A stretch of DNA of 64,000 nt, from positions 79,127-143,126 of the forward strand of contig WNNJ02002494.1 of NCBI GenBank assembly GCA_012934845.2, in the 5' to 3' direction. Shown one piece after another: positions 44,290 to 55,500 of the stretch; position 1 is the stretch's first letter, and the number at the start of each line of letters is the position of its first letter. The position numbers and the translations under genes were made by a program. Source of the DNA: Pomphorhynchus laevis. Taxonomy: Eukaryota > Acanthocephala > Palaeacanthocephala > Echinorhynchida > Pomphorhynchidae. Below the pieces are notes generated by a model. That model was not told the origin of the DNA. It saw nothing but the letters and a program-made list of their open reading frames with translations, and searched no databases.

Positions 44290-46500
44290 GTTTGAAACAC
44301 ACTACTTTATTTTATATTGAACTTCTTTAGAATTGAAATAAGTTTTGATTTTTATTAATTAATTTGTAATTTAGTAATTAATAAGTTTTGATTACTAAAT
44401 TAATAATTAATTGATATTAATCATTAATCATTAATTACTATTAATTATTATTCTACGTAGTGCGTTTGAAAAATGCTGATGTGTTATATAAAACGTTTAT
44501 ATTACATTTCATAATTATTGTTGTAATATTTATTTGTTAGTTGTAATATTGAATTATTAATTTCATATACAAATTGTTGTAGATCACAAAAAATTAAGTC
44601 CATTTATAGTTGAATATGAGTGAAATAAAATTATTTTGATTAATGTAATTAATTATGTAGTTAATTTTATAATTAATTTATATAACTAATAAATTAATTA
44701 CATAATGTATTAAGTTTAAATTAATAAGTTTAATTTAAATTAAGTTTAATTTATAAGTCAATATAAATAAAATTATATAGTTATAATTTCATTTTTATGG
44801 GATTATCTTCACTTTAATTGTAATATTGAATTATTAATTTAATATCTAAAAATAACATTTAACTTAACGCTTTAATATAAAGAACAAAGTAAATACTTAA
44901 ATTTGAGATTTTTTGAGATAATTCAATTTACAGTTTCGTTTTGTGTTTACAGTGTATTTTACTAATGCTGTTCCTATTAGTGATCATTAGGAGATAATCA
45001 TCAGTGATGCCTGTACACCGAAATATCTTAGTACAATGTATTGTTTTGATCATTGAATGACCAATGCAAGGTATTGTTCGTTCATTTCTACTGTCTCTGT
45101 ATAGTATTACAGAAATAGTTGTGATAAATTAATAAATAGAATAAATATGCTGCAGAAATAAATGGAATAAATATGCTGTTTATCCGAATTGATTTTCAAT
45201 AGAGAAAATTGAAAACGAAAATAATGAAAAAATAATAAAATAATAAATTCAAATAATTGAAATTTAATTTTAAAAAATTAATAATAATTTAATAATTTAA
45301 TTTTAATAATTATTAAATAATTTTATTAAAATAATTTTATCAAAATAATTTGATTATAATAATTATTTAATAATGTAATAATTAAATAATATTATAATTA
45401 AATTTATAATTTTATAATTTAATAAAATTAATAAAAATTAATTTAATAATTATTAAAGCATCATTCAATAATAATTTAGTAAATTTATTTTGGTAATAAA
45501 TAATTGGTATAATTCATAGTTAATTATATTTAAAATAATGGATTAACAAGTTAGAACTGTAATTTTTGAAACACTCATAATAATCTCATTAGATAGTATC
45601 ATTTATTTTATTGATAATAATTTATTATCTAATTACTTGTTATTAATAATTATTGCGTGTTGAGTGGAAAAAGTTGTTTTATTAAATGTTTTAATTTTCG
45701 AAAGCAATAATTACACACATATAAAATCAATTATTTATTGTTTGTTCAAGAGATAATTACTTCCATTTTAAACTCTGAAATCCTTAATTTTAGATGGTTT
45801 TTAATAATAGCTCAAGTGTCGAATCATTACTTGTACAGGTTTGTTATTTAAATTTCATGTTTTATAACGTTTATAGTTAACCAGTGAACTAAGTAAATGT
45901 CCAAGCAATATTATTTTCTCAGTATTGATCTAGATTTTCTCATCCTAGTTTATAATAACATTACTATAGTTTACTGTAAGTGGTGGGACTTCATTAATCG
46001 GAAATTGCTATTTAAAATTTATTTTAATATAATAATATAAATATTAATTATTATATAGTTTATATAATTATATATAAGTTATATAGTTTATATAATTATA
46101 AAAAAGCTATATAATTATATAGTTTATATAATTATATATAATTTTATATAAGTCTATAATTTTTAAATTGTTATTTATATAAGATTTAATAATTAATTTT
46201 TTATAGCTTTCTTTTACTTTACAAAATGCCATTTGCTAATATTAAGAACACACAATCAAATAAAAAACTATATAAATAAAAATACCAATAAAATATTTAG
46301 TTATCAAAAGAAAATTTAAACTTTCGTTTGGAAAGGGTTTATTAGAATTAAAAACAAAAATGTTAAAGATGTTTTTCCGACAAGACAATTATAAAAATGC
46401 TCCATTGAAATGTGGCATTTTACACATTTTATAAGATAATATGTTATTAAAAAATAAAAATGTTATTTTTATTTATATAAAAATATTGATATAATTTGAT
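44290..46500. other. Very AT-rich low-complexity DNA
   Basis: Long runs of 'aattaataattaatt'-type sequence, densest at 44380-44420, 44640-44760, 45230-45470 and 46020-46200. No gene is visible. Confidence 0.7.
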
Positions 46501-46516
46501 CATTTGGTTATTTTTA

Positions 46517-46984
46517 AGAGGTTTGATTCAACCAGGAGTGTCTATTACACCTATCTGCTTTTCTCTATATATAGAGAATATAGGTGTAATAGACAGTCCT
46601 GTTTGAATCAAACCTCTAATTTATTTATTGGTCTTCTGAGGATCCCAGGCGGCGGTGCTCTTTCCTTTGTAATTTATTATATTGGCCATTTAGTGATCCC
46701 GCTGATGTCTATTACACTGAAAAGAATTCACTGCATTGCATTGACTTTGAAAGCGCAAGCTACGTCACGCAATTAGCATATAGTGAATTCTTTCTGCTTT
46801 AATCTATATAGTATGTTTTTCATGTATATACATTGTTTTGCTGCAACTGATGAGGATTCACTAAGCCGAAACGGTACGCCGTCTTGCAGTGTAGAAGCAT
46901 GAAATTCTCTCTCTCTATATATAGAGAATATAGGTGTAATAGACATTCCTGGTTTAATCAAACCTCTAATTTATTTATTGGTAT
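46517..46984. repeat. 350 bp repeat unit with inverted and direct repeats, carries a hammerhead
   Basis: Bases 46517-46554 and 46580-46617 form an imperfect 38 bp inverted repeat (arm start 'agaggtttgattcaacc', loop with 'ctatatatag'). The right arm with its flank (46561-46630) is repeated directly at 46911-46981, a spacing of exactly 350 bp. One hammerhead ribozyme (46841-46889) lies between the direct copies. This is the layout of a dimerised or LTR-like flanked small element, such as a retrozyme or SINE-like satellite, of which only one full unit remains. Confidence 0.75.
46841..46889 (+). ncRNA. Hammerhead self-cleaving ribozyme, type I
   Basis: All core elements are present in order. 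Stem I 5' strand is ctgcaa (46841-46846). The core ctgatga follows (46847-46853). Stem II is ggatt/aagcc with one A.G mismatch and a cact loop (46854-46867). Core gaaa spans 46868-46871. Stem III is cgg/ccg closed by a tacg tetraloop (46872-46881), with A46871 opposite T46882. The cleavage-site C is 46883. Stem I 3' strand is ttgcag (46884-46889), a perfect 6 bp match to the 5' strand. Predicted cleavage lies between 46883 and 46884. The open end on stem I makes it type I, the form known from Penelope elements and other animal repeats. Confidence 0.9.
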
Positions 46985-47204
46985 CTATATATATCAAATT
47001 CTACAAAAACTATATCTTAGATATTTAAAAAATATTAAAAGATGTAAGGCAGAGGAACCAAGGCTGATAGTATCATGGTTCATCCTAAATACCTATAATA
47101 TATGTGTAACTTTAGCATATCAATCACAAATAAGTCGTTGAGTAGCAAAATAAAATCTTAATTTTTTGATAATGCAAAATTTTTTGTTTAATATTATATA
47201 AAAA

Positions 47205-47690
47205 AGATTTATTTTAGCGTGGCAAATGCGTGCCAGCCCACGCTTACATGACCACAACAAAACAAGACTGTGAATCAGGTGTCGAGAAGGTGTGAACGGA
47301 GGATGTGTTTGAATGTGATAAAGGAGGGAGCGCGGCGGACGCCGAAAGGGAGTTGATTCCAGACGAGTGGGTCAGCAACGAAGAAGGATCGGACACCCTA
47401 GTTGTTGGAGTAATTGGGAACGTGGAGTAAGAGGGTATGACAGGAACGCAGCGATAGAGAAGTGCGGTGAGTGTCGTCTAAGAAAAGAAGGTTGATGAAC
47501 TATGGGGAGCCGACAGCGATGTGACGAAAAGTTACAAGAAGAAGGCGGAGTTTGATGCGAATGTGGATTGTGGGCCAGGAGAGTTGGGCAAGATATGTGG
47601 AAGTGTGGTTGAAGCGACGGAGACGAGAGAGCACTCGAACGGCGGATTTGATTATTCGTTTTAGGGGTAGAATGATGCATTTTGGAGAAT
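47205..47690 (-). pseudogene. Family A-like 3' end
   Basis: Read across frames on the minus strand: SWPTIHIRIKLRLLLVTFRH, LLRSCHTLLLHVPNYS, GVRSFFVADPLVWNQLPF and IRTFKHILRSHLL-type blocks match the end of the family A RT (LRSCNSLLLHVPNYSTSFGL and so on). The 3' UTR gives 'atgtaagcgtgggctggcac' then 'gcatttgccacgctaaaata', with a 5 bp stem GCGTG/CACGC, at about 47255-47210. It is frameshifted and 5'-truncated. Confidence 0.8.
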
Positions 47691-49370
47691 TTTATACTTT
47701 CGTTTAAATAGTTATATTTGCCATGAAGATGGCAGATATTTATGATTGCACGGGTATTAGTCAGTGCTATTTGCTTATTAGCACTTTTGGTGAGGCATGT
47801 TAAGCCAATTAGGCTTGCAATATTTAGATTGCTTTACATTGTTCTAGATATAAGTATGTTTTGAATGTCTTGTTCCGTCTGTCAGTCCTCCTCTTGACGA
47901 AACGGTACTAGTTACCGTTTTTGTCGATTCTTTCGTGGCTGACAAACTGATGATAAAACTATTTAATTTCATACTAATATTCATTGTTATTAATTATCCA
48001 GTATGGTTTATTATATTGTTTTTATATTTTTTATTTATTATTTATTAGATATTTTATTATGTCATTCACAAACTTTATTTTAAGATTTATCAAGTAAATG
48101 TTTATTCTGATTTTTTAAATTTAAGCAAATTTAAGAAGAAATGTATTGTGCATTAAGTTATGCTCATTATTATTTTATTTAAGCTTGTTGACGAGGTTTC
48201 ACGAGAAGATTTATATAAGACACACGTTAATGTCGATGGTAATTTATTTTTTTAGTTACTTATTTCTTATTCCCTATAAAACAATTTGCTTGCCATATAT
48301 ATTTTTTGACACACAAAACATGGTTTATTTCAAATTTTTGACGATCTCTATTTTCAGAATCCTTCGATGGACTGTCATCACCACAAATGACAGTTGAAAT
48401 TTAACATACCAATAAAAGAATTAATAAATTTTCAGTTCAATGAAATTAACGAATTTAATATCCATTGCTATTAATATAATTAATTCTATTAATTTCATTG
48501 TATATTTATTTAAAATGTATTTAATATTAATACAAATATGATTAATTAATATTAGTTTAAATATTGTACAACTTTATGATCTAATTGTCTTGCATAAATT
48601 ATATTGATGCAATTTAATCAAATCAATAAATTAATTAAATTAATTAAATTAATCAATTTAATCATATCAATCAAACAAAACTGTTATATTCAAAATGTCT
48701 TTAATAATGAAAATAAATTTTAACTTCTTAGTTATTGATTATAATTAGTATCTTTAAACTTAAACAATGTAAACAAATATTTCTGATTAATCTGATGAAA
48801 AAACTTTTTCAGTTGAAATATTTGCACTATTTCAAAACAAATAATGACGTATCTATTTTATAATAAATATGTTTTGCTTTAAACATAATTATAATTATAA
48901 TCGATCTAGTTCACACACCAAGGCGCAATTTCTCTGTTGTTCGCCAAAACGTTTCTAATTTAGATTTTCAAAAAGTAAAATATGCCATTCCATTATAAAA
49001 GTTGTTCGCTCATGTGCATTAATTTATTAACGAATCAAAGTTATTCTTAGTTATTATGCTTAGTTACTCAAAATTATCAAAAGTGATTCTAAATTATCAA
49101 ATATAATCAAAAGAATAATATAAATTATAATTATATAATTATAATTATTTAATTATAATATTATTTTTTATAAAATAATTATATAATTATTAATTTAATA
49201 ATTATAGTTATTAAAGGTCTTGGTTTTTTATGCAGAAGGTCTTGATAAGCTTTTATCTGAAGGATTTGACTCGTTTTAAGATGATATGACATCATAGTAT
49301 TAATAGAGATATTTTGCTGTGACCCGATATCCATAAAAGGTTTTTACGTATTTGAATAATTAGCAAAACC
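47690..49370. other. AT-rich DNA without gene
   Basis: No supported gene. A hairpin around 47893-47926 (cgaaacggta/taccgttttt) was examined as a possible ribozyme and rejected. From 48000 onward the sequence is nearly all A and T. Confidence 0.55.
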
Positions 49371-52025
49371 CCGTATTCGAGGTCGTCCCATAGGAGGCAT
49401 CGTAGTGGGTGTTAAGCCAATCATTTCGACCTGGCATGCGAGCTCCAGTGATTTTTGCGTTATCGTTCATACCCCACATGTGTCAATCGTTGGTTGTTAT
49501 TTCAATCCAACTATTGATGTTTCTGACATTAACAGTGATTTAGTAGATATCATAGGCTTCTCTACCAGAAAATCATCCTATAATTATAGCAGGTGACTTC
49601 TTTGCCAAGGTAAGTAGTCTATTGTCGGATAAAATAAAGCACATTGCCAATTCGTTAACTCCGTACAGCATTAACCTTAGCTATCCTTGTGAGGGCTGGT
49701 CCTAAGAAAGTGATCGGGAAGTTGTATAGATATTTTGTTCATAAACTGCAAAGTAACATAAGCTCGCCTGTACCTAGGCAGCGAATGGTCTTTACGCGGA
49801 AAATATTAGCCAGTCATTTTCAAGCTCAGTCTTGATGATGTGATGACGTAATCCCTCGTACAGGCTATCCCATAGAGGAGTTGTAGATTATATCTAAGAA
49901 AACCCTAGATTATCAGCGCTCACTGCTAATTTGCATGATACAGATTGTTCGAAGTACCTCGAAGTTCGAGATACACTCTTAGAATAGTGCTTTGCATCTA
50001 CTCAGAAACCGACGTGTTCACCATTCAAAATTCCTCTGTATTCGCGTCAACTCCATAATAAACTCATTTCTATGCATAAACGTCCGGCATTCAGAGCATG
50101 CGAAAGTCTGGAATATAGGGACTTAAAGCTGATCTATCGATATTCTATTAATTGTTTAAAAGCGAAGCATTTTAAGACCGAAGAACAACGTATTTTAAAG
50201 GATGTTGAAATATACCCTTAGAAGCTGAATGTTAGACAACTCGCATTATCATCTAAGATTCCTCTTGATAAGTGGGAAAATCATTTCAGGACTGTTTTGT
50301 ACGATCCCTTGAATGAATACGTTTCTTCTTCATATCCTTTATTACTTTCACAATTATTCTTTACCGAAATAAATCATGACATTGATTAAATCTTAAATTT
50401 CCCATTTACTCTTCATGAATTAAGAGCTAATGTATTTTCTATAGCGATAGGAAAGGCAGCTGGTCCTGATGGGTTTTGCGTAGAGCATAACAAAAGTCTT
50501 TACATATATTAGAGCCATTCTGGTTGGGCTTTACAATTCTATTCTGTTTGGGTGTCCTATTCCTAAGTCCTGGAAGAAGCAACCATAAAAGTTATGTATA
50601 AAGGCAAAACATCATCTACGAACTCTTATCGAGGAACGGCCTTAACAAATCATGCCTATAAACTATTGATTTCGCTAGTTAACCGTCGTATTATGCGACC
50701 ATGTGCTTCATGTATATCGAATGAACAATATGGCTTTCGACCATGTAGATCTACAGTTGCGGCGATTTCTATTTTAAGAGAAAGGGTAAAACATCGTTTT
50801 ACAGCAAAGCCATGCATGTATGCGTTATTTATTGAATTTGCAAAGGCGTTTGACTCTGTGAATCGGTCTCGCTTACTAAGCAAGCTTCATTTCGAATTTC
50901 ACATACGCGGTCCAATCTTAAAACTACCTGCAGCCATATTGTCGCCCAATGAAATTCGTATTTCAGATGGACTACAATTGTCACACCACTTGATCCAAAA
51001 TCGTGAAATTTTACAAGGGGATCATTTAAGTCCGCTACTTTTCACGCTGTTCGTTAGTGACCTTCCCTCCGTTGTCTGTCAAAGCGGTAGATCCAGCTGC
51101 ATAATGTATGCAGATGATTTAGTCATTCTTTCTCATGATATCGATTCAGCAACAATGTCATTGAATTGTCTAGATACCTACTGCGTACAAAATTTTATAG
51201 TGGTAAATCTAGATATGTCCCGAGCTATAAAATTCAGAAAGTATGGCCGTCTACGCGGTGATGACTCATTGCAATATCGAAATGGCAATTTTGAATTTTG
51301 TTGTGAGTATTCCTACCATGGTATTGTTTTAAATTCGAAATGGACATTCTCAAAACATATTTCTAACAAGTGTGTCAAGGCAACTGAAAGAAAGTGTTCC
51401 TTCAGAAACAGGTAATTTGTCCTTCGACGGTGCCCTAAGATTCTTTAAGGTGATGATCCTTCCTATATTGACATATGGTATACAGGCGATCTGGCTTGAT
51501 CTTACTATAATTTCCGCAAATTCGATTCGCTTCAATGGAGGTATATTAAACGTATCAAAGGGCTCTCACCCATGACCTCTTCGACATTAGTGTCAGCGTT
51601 ATCTAAACTCCCATCATATAAGCATACCTTTGCAAATTCGTTTAATTTACCTATAACACCGGCAATCTCGATCCATCTCAGCAATACGCAGATTACTGTT
51701 GCAAAACTCGATCCTGCTATTTATTGCACAGTGGTATTTCTACAGACTAATTAGAAAAGGCCATTTAACGCAAACCGACCGCTTGTTTGGAGAATATCTA
51801 CTCATGGTTACCATGACAGATTTTGTATGATCAGGTTGCCTTGTCATTTGAGAAATTCTGACTGTTGCAGTCGTTTCTGTGGACTTCCATGTTGTGACCT
51901 TCTCCATATGTTTTCATGCTATATTCTTTCTACATGGAGTTTGCGCAAAGTAGATTCGATATCGTCATTTCGTAACGTTAACCACAACTTCTGCACACTT
52001 TTCGTCCTCGTGATGGATGACGACT
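49370..52025 (+). pseudogene. Non-LTR retrotransposon with EN-RT and C-terminal zinc motif
   Basis: A third non-LTR family. The endonuclease part (GRPIGGIVVGVKPI, then HVSIVGCYFNPTIDVSDINS) is at 49380-49600. A degraded linker follows to about 50590. The RT (50594-51415) shows SYRGTALTNHAYKLLISLVN, EQYGFRPCRSTVAAI, FIEFAKAFDSVNRSRLLSKL, GPILKLPAAILSPNEIRISD, LQGDHLSPLLFTLFVSDL and the catalytic CIMYADDLVILS (about 51099-51134). The C-terminal part has a Cys-rich motif (HLRNSDCCSRFCGLPCCDLL, 51844-51903). Linker stops and late frameshifts make it inactive, though the RT itself is open for 273 codons. Confidence 0.87.
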
Positions 52026-52029
52026 AGTT

Positions 52030-52420
52030 CGATAAGTACAATAACAAACTGACATTTTTGTATATAAACTGACTGCATTTTCTACCTCCATCGCTTACTA
52101 GCGGAAGTGAGGAAAATAAAATTTATCAGATAATTATAATTATTATTAATAATTATTATTTAATAATTAATTTATATAATTATTAGTTATTTATTTTTGT
52201 AATATAAACGAATAATAATTATATAAATTATAATTATATAATTATAATATTATTTTTTAAAATAATTATAAAATTATTTATTTAAATAATTATATATAAT
52301 AATATAATTATATATTCTAGTAATGTAATCACGCATTAAGAATAGCATATTATATCTAACCATCTATTTATTTTTATATTGACCAAATAACATTGCACTA
52401 TTGATATTTTTTAACACAAA
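52030..52420. other. AT-rich spacer before the RABGAP1-like exons
   Basis: Only AT-rich sequence between the retroelement and the first recognised exon. Any upstream exons of the RABGAP1-like gene must lie further left or be too diverged to see. Confidence 0.5.
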
Positions 52421-52422
52421 AG

Positions 52423-52510
52423 AAAATTGTATCCTATATCACAATGTGCAATATCTTGGATCAACAACTTTGCTGAATGCTCCGAATCAAAGCTTAGAAC
52501 AATTACAAAG
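52423..52510 (+). CDS. RABGAP1-like exon: PTB start
   Basis: Encodes NCILYHNVQYLGSTTLLNAP followed by NQSLEQLQ. This aligns with the family's opening block, including the PTB signature YLG and the following NAP. The incoming phase is 1 (a G from the previous exon would make the expected glutamate), after 'cacaaaag'. The donor is gtttac. Confidence 0.85.
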
Positions 52511-55500
52511 GTTTACCTAATATGTCAAAGCATACTGATTTATTTTAATCGTTTTAGCTGCTTATTAATGCTTCACGAAGCTGCTTCTCCTACCCTTAAG
52601 AACACTGTCGATGAAATGTTTACAGTCACAATATCGATTAATGAATCCACTAATGGCGGATCGCTAAGGTAATTTTATTTTAAAATACTTGAACATTTAA
52701 ATATGCCCATATGCAAATATTTTGAAGATAATTGATAGATTGTATAGTAAACAATTGTATATTAGAAATATAATTTTAAATATGTATATCATTACGTATT
52801 AAACTACATGTAATTATGAAGTCTAATTAATTATTCATTGATAATTAATAATAATCATGGATTATCATATTTATTTTTTTTATTTTGAAAAAGTTATGAT
52901 AATTTAATTAAATTAATCCAAAAGTTGAAATCTGTTTAATTGTGTTAAATTATAAATGCTTGAATTTTAATTTAAATTCATAATTTTATATTTAATTTTT
53001 TATTACGGATTATAAATCTTAATCATATTTTAAATACAATCTGAATTTACAAATCGTTATTAATTTTTGATAAAAAATATCAAAATGTTTTAGTCAAACA
53101 TCGCTATTTTCATCATTATTTTATATCGCGATGAAAGTAACTATGTAAATGGCGATTCCATGTCAGAAATAATAATTAGCTTCTCGATGTATACATGCCC
53201 TATACGGAAAATTCACTTGATTATATTTTGCTAATATTCAAAATATCAAAATAAAATCACATGTTTAACGCGAATGACATAAATTTATTAATGTATTTGC
53301 GTTCAAATTCTAGTTCAATTCTATCTAATTAAAATGCTATTATAATTTTATTATGCATGCTAGTATTTTACGGTTGCCAGTCCAATTCTATCATTCATGC
53401 TAGTATTTTACGGTTGCTAGTCCAATTCTATCATTCATGCTAGTATTTTATGATTTACGATTGATTTTGCTAGATAGCAAATTCACTTAGGTGCTATTTC
53501 ATTTTTCTTGCTTGGTATAATTTTGAGTTTTAAGATTTGTTTTTCGTTATACCGTTATATAACCGTATACCTATTGTAATTTATAACAATTCAATATTTT
53601 ATTGTTTAAAATATTGAATTATTGTTTAAAAATTATATTTAAAAAATAAAAATTATTTAATTATTTTTTAAAAATGTTGAATTAGATTTTAAAATTAAAG
53701 TTTATTACAAAAATTGAAATTGTTTTTGTTTGAGGATTCTTGACGAAAGCACTTTTGGGGAAATAATGAAATTTGAAATGACAAATGTGCAAAGATGTTT
53801 TCGTGGTCAGACGAAGGAATCGTGTCTTTGTGTAATTATCCTTGTATCGACCCCAAAGCCCGAAAGCACTAATGATGTCACCATATATGGATTTCGTTTT
53901 AGCTCTTCAAATACCGTAAGTCGTCATCAAATTGCTTTGTTTAATAAATGAATAAAGGTTTTTCTGAACCATCAATAAAGTTCGAGTCGTTGAGTTGAGA
54001 GGAAATGTGCTCTTACTATGGAAGCATTGAATATAAGCAGATAGTTAGATAGAGAGATTCAATTATTCTTGGTTGCTTGATTATTTGATAGTTAATGCAA
54101 TTCTCGTTGATTTATTGTATGTATATTATTATATTAATTATTATTAATTATATCATGATTTCTTGTGTATATTATTGCAAATATTTATAACTAATAGGTT
54201 TATTTAATAAATGAATGAAGGTCTGAACTATTTACTGTATATGAATATTTTATGTAAAATGCATTTGTGCATTTATTGAGGTATTGAGGTTTTACAATGT
54301 AAAATTCAATTACATAAAAGGAAATTCAATATTCGCTCGTATTATTACCCATTAATGTGTTGGTTCGAGGAATATAAGTGGAAACCTGATAACATAGCAT
54401 CTTTTCCTTTTGATAACATCTAACCTTTTGTCTCATGCGTCGAATACTATTTATTAAAATAGTATTAAGCTTTTTGTTAATAGTATCAAGTTTTTAAAAA
54501 TTCCTTCTTTATATAAATTTAACTATAAAAATCTAAAGATCAAGACATTTACTTTTTAATATTTATTTACTTAGTACAAAATACATAGACTCATTTAACT
54601 GATCTGACTTATTCAATTTTATTAAACAGTCGAATCATTATATTACTTGATGATATCTCCACCGTTAATCAGTAAGTCTACACATTTATTGTGTTTAGCG
54701 ATATAGATATAATTTGGTAGAATATAAATATATAATTGATATAAACAGTTATATTAATAATTTAATTATAATTTTAATTAAATGTGGTTTAATCGCGATT
54801 AAAACATAATTTATATATTTATTTACATTTCTAAACAAATTGATTTCAAATACTTCTGTAACTTTTAAATAATATTAACTACACGGCTTTTATACACATT
54901 GCTAACTAACACCAACAAAAAAATTATGTAGCTTTTTTCTTCTCATTTTTAGGCAGTCCAGATTATTCGATATTTCTCAAAGATATTCAAATCCTCAGAA
55001 CCTTGTGACGAAGGCCTTCGATGTGATAGTACAGATCAAAATTCTCACAATTTTCGATTATCGTTTGATATAAAAGAATTGGACAACAAAAATGTGTTTA
55101 TGTCTGTACCCCGTACACGTAATGTGTTTAGATTGCGTAAGGATCGATGTAAACGAATGATGATTACGATTGAAAAGCGATCGTTGTCATTTCTACGTAT
55201 AGACAGGTTTGTTTCTCTAAAATTACTGAATATCTTTCAATTAGGCTACAAGTCAATATATTTAAGTTTAGATGCTTCGGCGTTTTACTGTCACATGGCG
55301 TCAATGTGGCAAACCATAAAATGAAATTGTTAGATACGGTATTTAATAATCACGTAAATTATTTTTGTAATGATTTCTCTTAGATTTCACATGAATATGA
55401 TCTAAAACTAAATCAGTTGCAACTAATTGCAATTTGGGATCAAGACTTAATAAATCTTACGTGGTTAGACGACCTTCATTGCGGTAATTTTATAATTTTA

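Noticed and set aside
44380-46200. Many short inverted repeats in AT-rich DNA
   Set aside because: At this composition such palindromes are expected by chance.
47884-47935. Possible second hammerhead (gtcctcctcttgacgaaacg)
   Set aside because: The GAAA lies inside a longer hairpin (gacgaaacggta with taccgtttttgtc), the ctgatga box is ctgtca, and no stem I was found.
52427-52672. One 81-codon open frame read straight through 52427-52672
   Set aside because: The PTB match uses another frame before 52510 and this frame after 52558. A 47 nt GT-AG intron joins them in phase and restores YLG and the rest of the domain.
55079-55324. Continuous open frame through 55206-55271
   Set aside because: The protein match stops at IDR and resumes with CFGVLL in another frame, and a 65 nt intron explains it.
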